Source of the DNA: Rurimicrobium sp040387755
GTDB taxonomy: Bacteria; Bacteroidota; Bacteroidia; Chitinophagales; Chitinophagaceae
Length of the DNA: 64,000 nucleotides
Assembly (NCBI GenBank): GCA_040387755.1
Contig: JAZKDB010000002.1
Location: 930,001-994,000, forward strand
Direction of reading: 5' to 3'
Part shown: piece by piece, positions 60,903 to 64,000 of the stretch
Numbering within the stretch: the stretch's first letter is position 1
How the letters are laid out: the number at the start of each line of letters is the position of its first letter
Made by a program: the position numbers and the translations under genes
The notes under the pieces: model-generated
Databases searched by the model: none
Seen by the model: only the letters and a program-made list of their open reading frames with translations
Told to the model about the DNA's origin: nothing

Positions 60903-61545
60903 AATAAAACTTGCCTTAGCAGATGACCATACTTTATTTCGCAAAGGAATAGAAGAACTAATTGGCGATTTTGAAAATATGGAAGTCCTTTTTAGTGTAT
61001 GTAATGGAAAGGAATTATTAAACAAGCTATCCTCCTCTGCTTCCTTGCCAGACGTTTGCTTACTGGATATTAACATGCCCGAATTAAATGGATTTGAAAC
61101 TGCAAAACAAATTAAAGAAATATGGCCCGGTATACATATTCTGGCGGTATCTGTCTATGACTCTGAATTTAATATCATTGGTATGCTAAGGGCTGGTGCC
61201 GGAGGGTATATACTTAAAGATGCACAACCAGATATACTCAGAAAAGCAATCGAAGTACTTTATAGTAAAGGCTTTTACCATTCAGAGCTGGTGACAGGAA
61301 AGGTAATGAGACAAATTATTTCTAAACCAAAAGAGGTTACACCTTCCGAATTGACACAAAACGAAATTCAATTTCTGAAACTAAGTTGCAGCGAAATGAC
61401 CTATAAAGAGATAGCCGATAAAATGGGAATCAGCCACCGCACCATTGATGGCTATCGCGACCATCTTTTTCAAAAACTCAATATCAAATCAAGAACAGGC
61501 CTGGTGATGTATGCACTCAAAACGGGTATTGTCATACTGGAATAA
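60892..61545 (+). CDS. NarL/FixJ family response regulator
   Basis: A 217-residue regulator. Receiver: LALADDHTLFRKGIEELIG, phospho-Asp in VCLLDINMPELNG, and YILKDAQ. The C-terminal LuxR-type helix-turn-helix is LTQNEIQFLKLSCSEMTYKE, IADKMGISHRTIDGYRDHLF. It is the last gene of the lipoprotein / membrane protein / kinase / regulator unit; targets are unknown. Confidence 0.93.
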   Translation: MNYKIKLALADDHTLFRKGIEELIGDFENMEVLFSVCNGKELLNKLSSSASLPDVCLLDINMPELNGFETAKQIKEIWPGIHILAVSVYDSEFNIIGMLRAGAGGYILKDAQPDILRKAIEVLYSKGFYHSELVTGKVMRQIISKPKEVTPSELTQNEIQFLKLSCSEMTYKEIADKMGISHRTIDGYRDHLFQKLNIKSRTGLVMYALKTGIVILE

Positions 61546-61556
61546 TTCCCCTCTCT

Positions 61557-62336
61557 TTATTGCATACTTTGTACCACCATTTCGGCTATATCCAATACCT
61601 GCACATTATCTTCCTGCTCTTTGTTCTTTACCCCATCCATCAACATGGTTGTGCAAAAAGGGCAATTGGCAGCAATGACAGAAGCGCCAGTATTTAACGC
61701 TTCTTCTGAACGTTCAAAATTGATGCGGGTCTTTCCTGGTTCATCTTCTTTGAACATTTGGGCACCGCCGGCTCCACAGCATAGACCATTGGTTTTGCAA
61801 CGTTTCATTTCTACCAATTCTACATCCAATGCCTCAAGTACTTCGCGCGGAGCTTCGTACACACCGTTTGCCCGACCCAGATAACAACTATCGTGGTAAG
61901 TGATTTTTTTACCTTTAAAAGCGCCACCCTCTTTCATCACAATTTTACCTTCGCCTATCAATTGATTGATGAATGTAGTATGATGAATAATTTCGTAATT
62001 GCCACCTAAAGCAGGATATTCATTTTTAAACACATTAAAACAATGCGGGCAGGCAGTTACAATCTTTTTGATTCCATAGCCATTCAGAACCTGAATATTA
62101 TTGTAGGCCATCATCTGAAACAAAAACTCGTTACCAGAGCGGCGTGCAGGGTCGCCGGTACACATTTCTTCTTTACCCAGAATTGCAAAACTTACCCCTA
62201 CTTTATCCAAAATAGTAGCAAATGCCTTAGTTATTTTTTGTGCCCGCTGGTCGAAACTGCCTGCGCAACCTACCCAAAACAATACTTCCGGCTGTGTCCC
62301 TTCGGCCATGTATTCGGCCATTGATTTTATATGCAT
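61557..62336 (-). CDS. CCG-domain heterodisulfide-reductase-like protein
   Basis: This 259-residue protein has two CCG modules. The first has VLFWVGCAGSFDQRA, MCTGDPARRSGNEFLFQMMA and VTACPHCFNVFKNEYP. The second has YHDSCYLGRANGVYEAPREV, GLCCGAGGAQMF and ANCPFCTTMLMDG. Such domains bind non-cubane Fe-S clusters in HdrB/GlpC/LutA-type electron-transfer complexes. With the membrane ferredoxin-like gene upstream it likely forms an oxidoreductase of undefined substrate. ATG 62336 is chosen over TTG 62342. Confidence 0.88.
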   Translation of the reverse strand: MHIKSMAEYMAEGTQPEVLFWVGCAGSFDQRAQKITKAFATILDKVGVSFAILGKEEMCTGDPARRSGNEFLFQMMAYNNIQVLNGYGIKKIVTACPHCFNVFKNEYPALGGNYEIIHHTTFINQLIGEGKIVMKEGGAFKGKKITYHDSCYLGRANGVYEAPREVLEALDVELVEMKRCKTNGLCCGAGGAQMFKEDEPGKTRINFERSEEALNTGASVIAANCPFCTTMLMDGVKNKEQEDNVQVLDIAEMVVQSMQ

Positions 62337-62372
62337 TGTCAATTTTTTCTTTAAATAATCCTGTAAATTATA

Positions 62373-62834
62373 CTATTCACCAAGCATCTTTTTCATCATC
62401 ATCACATTACCCAAATGTACTGTATCGTGCAGGGCACAACATTCCAGAACATCGTCGATATTGTGCAACATCAAACCAAATGTATGTGTGGCATAAGCTT
62501 CTGTTTTATCAAATATTCCTTGCTGATAATCCTGTTCAAGTGTATCGATACTAGCCATCAACGCGGACTTCAATTCATCAATTTCACTTTGTTCTATCCA
62601 CAATTCCGGTTTGGTTCCGTTTCGGTATTTGTCTGCAAAAGGCACTAAACGTTCTGATTGCACACCTGTCCGTACGTAACTTAATAGTTGAGTACTCACC
62701 ACCAAATGACCCAAATGCCAGGCAATATTGTTATTGCAACCAGCAGGTATCTGATTGAGTTGTTCCAAGCTAAGCGCATCAACAATTGCCAACATTTTTT
62801 TGCGCACTACACGTGCATAATTCAAAGACTGCAT
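62373..62834 (-). CDS. DinB superfamily protein
   Basis: A 153-residue four-helix-bundle protein with the DinB metal histidines in NNNIAWHLGHLVVSTQLL and ALHDTVHLGNVMMMKKM. The family includes metal-dependent thiol transferases and damage-inducible proteins; the substrate is unknown. It lies between the CCG protein and the Fe-S membrane protein with short gaps, probably co-transcribed. Confidence 0.85.
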   Translation of the reverse strand: MQSLNYARVVRKKMLAIVDALSLEQLNQIPAGCNNNIAWHLGHLVVSTQLLSYVRTGVQSERLVPFADKYRNGTKPELWIEQSEIDELKSALMASIDTLEQDYQQGIFDKTEAYATHTFGLMLHNIDDVLECCALHDTVHLGNVMMMKKMLGE

Positions 62835-62872
62835 CAAGCAAATATTAAACAGTAAACATTATTCATCATTTC

Positions 62873-64000
62873 CTAAGCCATCTCTTCCACCCATTTATCT
62901 CTTTCGTCCGGGCTCATTTTCCAGGGTGCCATGTTGTTTTCTATATTGCTAAACATCATGTTCCATTCCTGAGGGCTATTGCTCTCTTCCATTACCAGAT
63001 ATCGGCGGGCTTCGACAATAATATCTAATGGACTTATACTCACCGGACAGGCTTCTACACAGGCATTGCAAGTGGTACAGGCGCGCAATTCTTCGCTAGT
63101 GATATAATCGTGTACCAATGTCTTACCGTCATCCACAAAACTGCCGTTGGCATCAATATTTTTCCCCACTTCTTCCAGTCGGTCGCGGGTGTCCATCATT
63201 ATTTTTCGTGGTGATAATTTTTTGCCGGTAATATTAGCAGGACAAGCTTCTGTACAGCGACCACATTCTGTGCAGGAATATGCATCCATCAAATTTTTCC
63301 AGCTAAGGTCCATTACATCCTTTGCACCAAAACGTTGCGGAGCAGCATTAGGGTCTATATCTGTTGGCGCTTTATCGGGCTCCATCATATAGAGCACTTC
63401 ATTTTGCACAGTCGGCATATTGTTGATTTCGCCTGCAGGCTCAAGACTGGCATAATAAGCATTGGGGAAAGCCAATACAATATGAAGGTGTTTGGAATAA
63501 GGCAAATAGTTTAAGAAAGCTAAAACACCAATGATGTGCAACCACCATGCAGAGCGTTCCAGACCAATCAAAGCTCCTTCGCTCATACCATTAAACAATG
63601 GGGCAATCATCCCTGAAATCCAGTAAGAACCGGTGTTGGTATAATGTTCGGAGCCAATAGCCTGCAATTGTAAATCGCTGGCATTCAAAACCAGTAATAA
63701 GGACATCAGCACGATTTCAGTAATCAAAATCAGGTTGGCATCACTTTTTGGAAAACCATCCAATTCTACCTGATTCAGTCTTTTTAATTTCAACACATTT
63801 CTACGAATCAAAAACACCACACATGCAATCAGAACCGTTGCAGCCAATATCTCGAAACAGCCAATCAATACAGGATAAAGCCCGCCTAAAAACGGAGCAA
63901 ACAGACGATGTGTACCTAAAATACCATCGAGAATAATCTCCAGCATCTCCACATTGATGATGATAAAGCCCGCATACACAAAAAAGTGCAATATGGCAGG
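62873..64000 (-). CDS. Membrane-bound 4Fe-4S (HdrC-like) oxidoreductase subunit, 5' end cut
   Basis: The frame continues past the right edge (PAILHFFVYAGFII), so the N-terminus is missing. What is present has several membrane helices resembling a nitrate-reductase-gamma-type domain. A dicluster ferredoxin follows, with CTECGRCTEACPANITGKK and CTTCNACVEACPVSISPLD. The C-terminal tail ends WEEMA-like (DKWVEEMA). It pairs with the CCG protein downstream, as HdrC does with HdrB. Physiological donor and acceptor are not evident. Confidence 0.87.
   Translation of the reverse strand, partial: PAILHFFVYAGFIIINVEMLEIILDGILGTHRLFAPFLGGLYPVLIGCFEILAATVLIACVVFLIRRNVLKLKRLNQVELDGFPKSDANLILITEIVLMSLLLVLNASDLQLQAIGSEHYTNTGSYWISGMIAPLFNGMSEGALIGLERSAWWLHIIGVLAFLNYLPYSKHLHIVLAFPNAYYASLEPAGEINNMPTVQNEVLYMMEPDKAPTDIDPNAAPQRFGAKDVMDLSWKNLMDAYSCTECGRCTEACPANITGKKLSPRKIMMDTRDRLEEVGKNIDANGSFVDDGKTLVHDYITSEELRACTTCNACVEACPVSISPLDIIVEARRYLVMEESNSPQEWNMMFSNIENNMAPWKMSPDERDKWVEEMA

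Noticed and set aside
1..64000. CRISPR array, rRNA genes, insertion sequences with transposase
   Set aside because: No regularly spaced identical repeats, rRNA blocks or transposase-like products were seen in the window.

Overview
The window reads as a chromosome segment of a Bacteroidota species, most likely near Chitinophagaceae (genus not determinable). The supporting signs are a fused SecDF, Bacteroidota-type promoters (TTG about 18-20 nt before TAnnTTTG), leaders without clear Shine-Dalgarno sequences, many TTG starts, type IX secretion C-terminal sorting domains, LytS/LytTR signalling pairs with a two-component-regulator propeller sensor, DUF4476, and the futalosine menaquinone pathway. 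Base composition is low-to-middle GC throughout, lowest in the 37-47 kb stretch.

Region 1-25 kb is mostly core: a truncated LpxL-like lipid A acyltransferase, secDF, a pabB / charged-protein / purA cluster, a DUF1579 protein and an M20 dipeptidase, then a long minus-strand series (lptD, sugar MFS permease, a propeller-like secreted protein, pyrR, pyrB, accD, smpB, a GT22 mannosyltransferase-like protein). An AmiC-type amidase, an EGF-like lipoprotein, a YihY/BrkB membrane protein, a sirtuin / M28 peptidase / endonuclease-like operon and a GT4 glycosyltransferase follow. Region 25-37 kb holds two LytS/LytTR systems and several T9SS cargo proteins and lipoproteins.

Region 37-47.4 kb is an accessory island. 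Its centre is a tightly overlapping minus-strand operon that I read as an E2-only (type II short) CBASS anti-phage system: a 2TM-NUDIX effector, a CD-NTase, an E2-like protein and, unusually, a second membrane-anchored CD-NTase-like nucleotidyltransferase. Two unrecognised genes follow it, one apparently frameshifted. Beside it lie a DUF3892 / LRAT-like cysteine acyltransferase-fold protein / 41-residue hydrophobic peptide module, and a divergent XRE regulator with a SecB-like chaperone. The island also carries three copies of a hairpin-rich intergenic repeat, a tRNA-3'-end-like fragment followed by a strong hairpin, and a GNAT gene flanked by integron attC-like GTTAGGC / GCCTAAC boxes.

Region 47.4-64 kb returns to mostly core content: a T9SS protein, tRNA-Pro(GGG), folE and a PTPS/QueD gene, mqnB, mqnD, recQ, a biotin carrier protein and a DUF4476 protein. 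A three-gene unit of unknown role (56.3-58.5 kb) contains a papain-like protein and two beta-rich proteins. It is followed by a lipoprotein / membrane protein / NarL-type two-component unit and a CCG / DinB / Fe-S membrane oxidoreductase cluster cut by the right edge.
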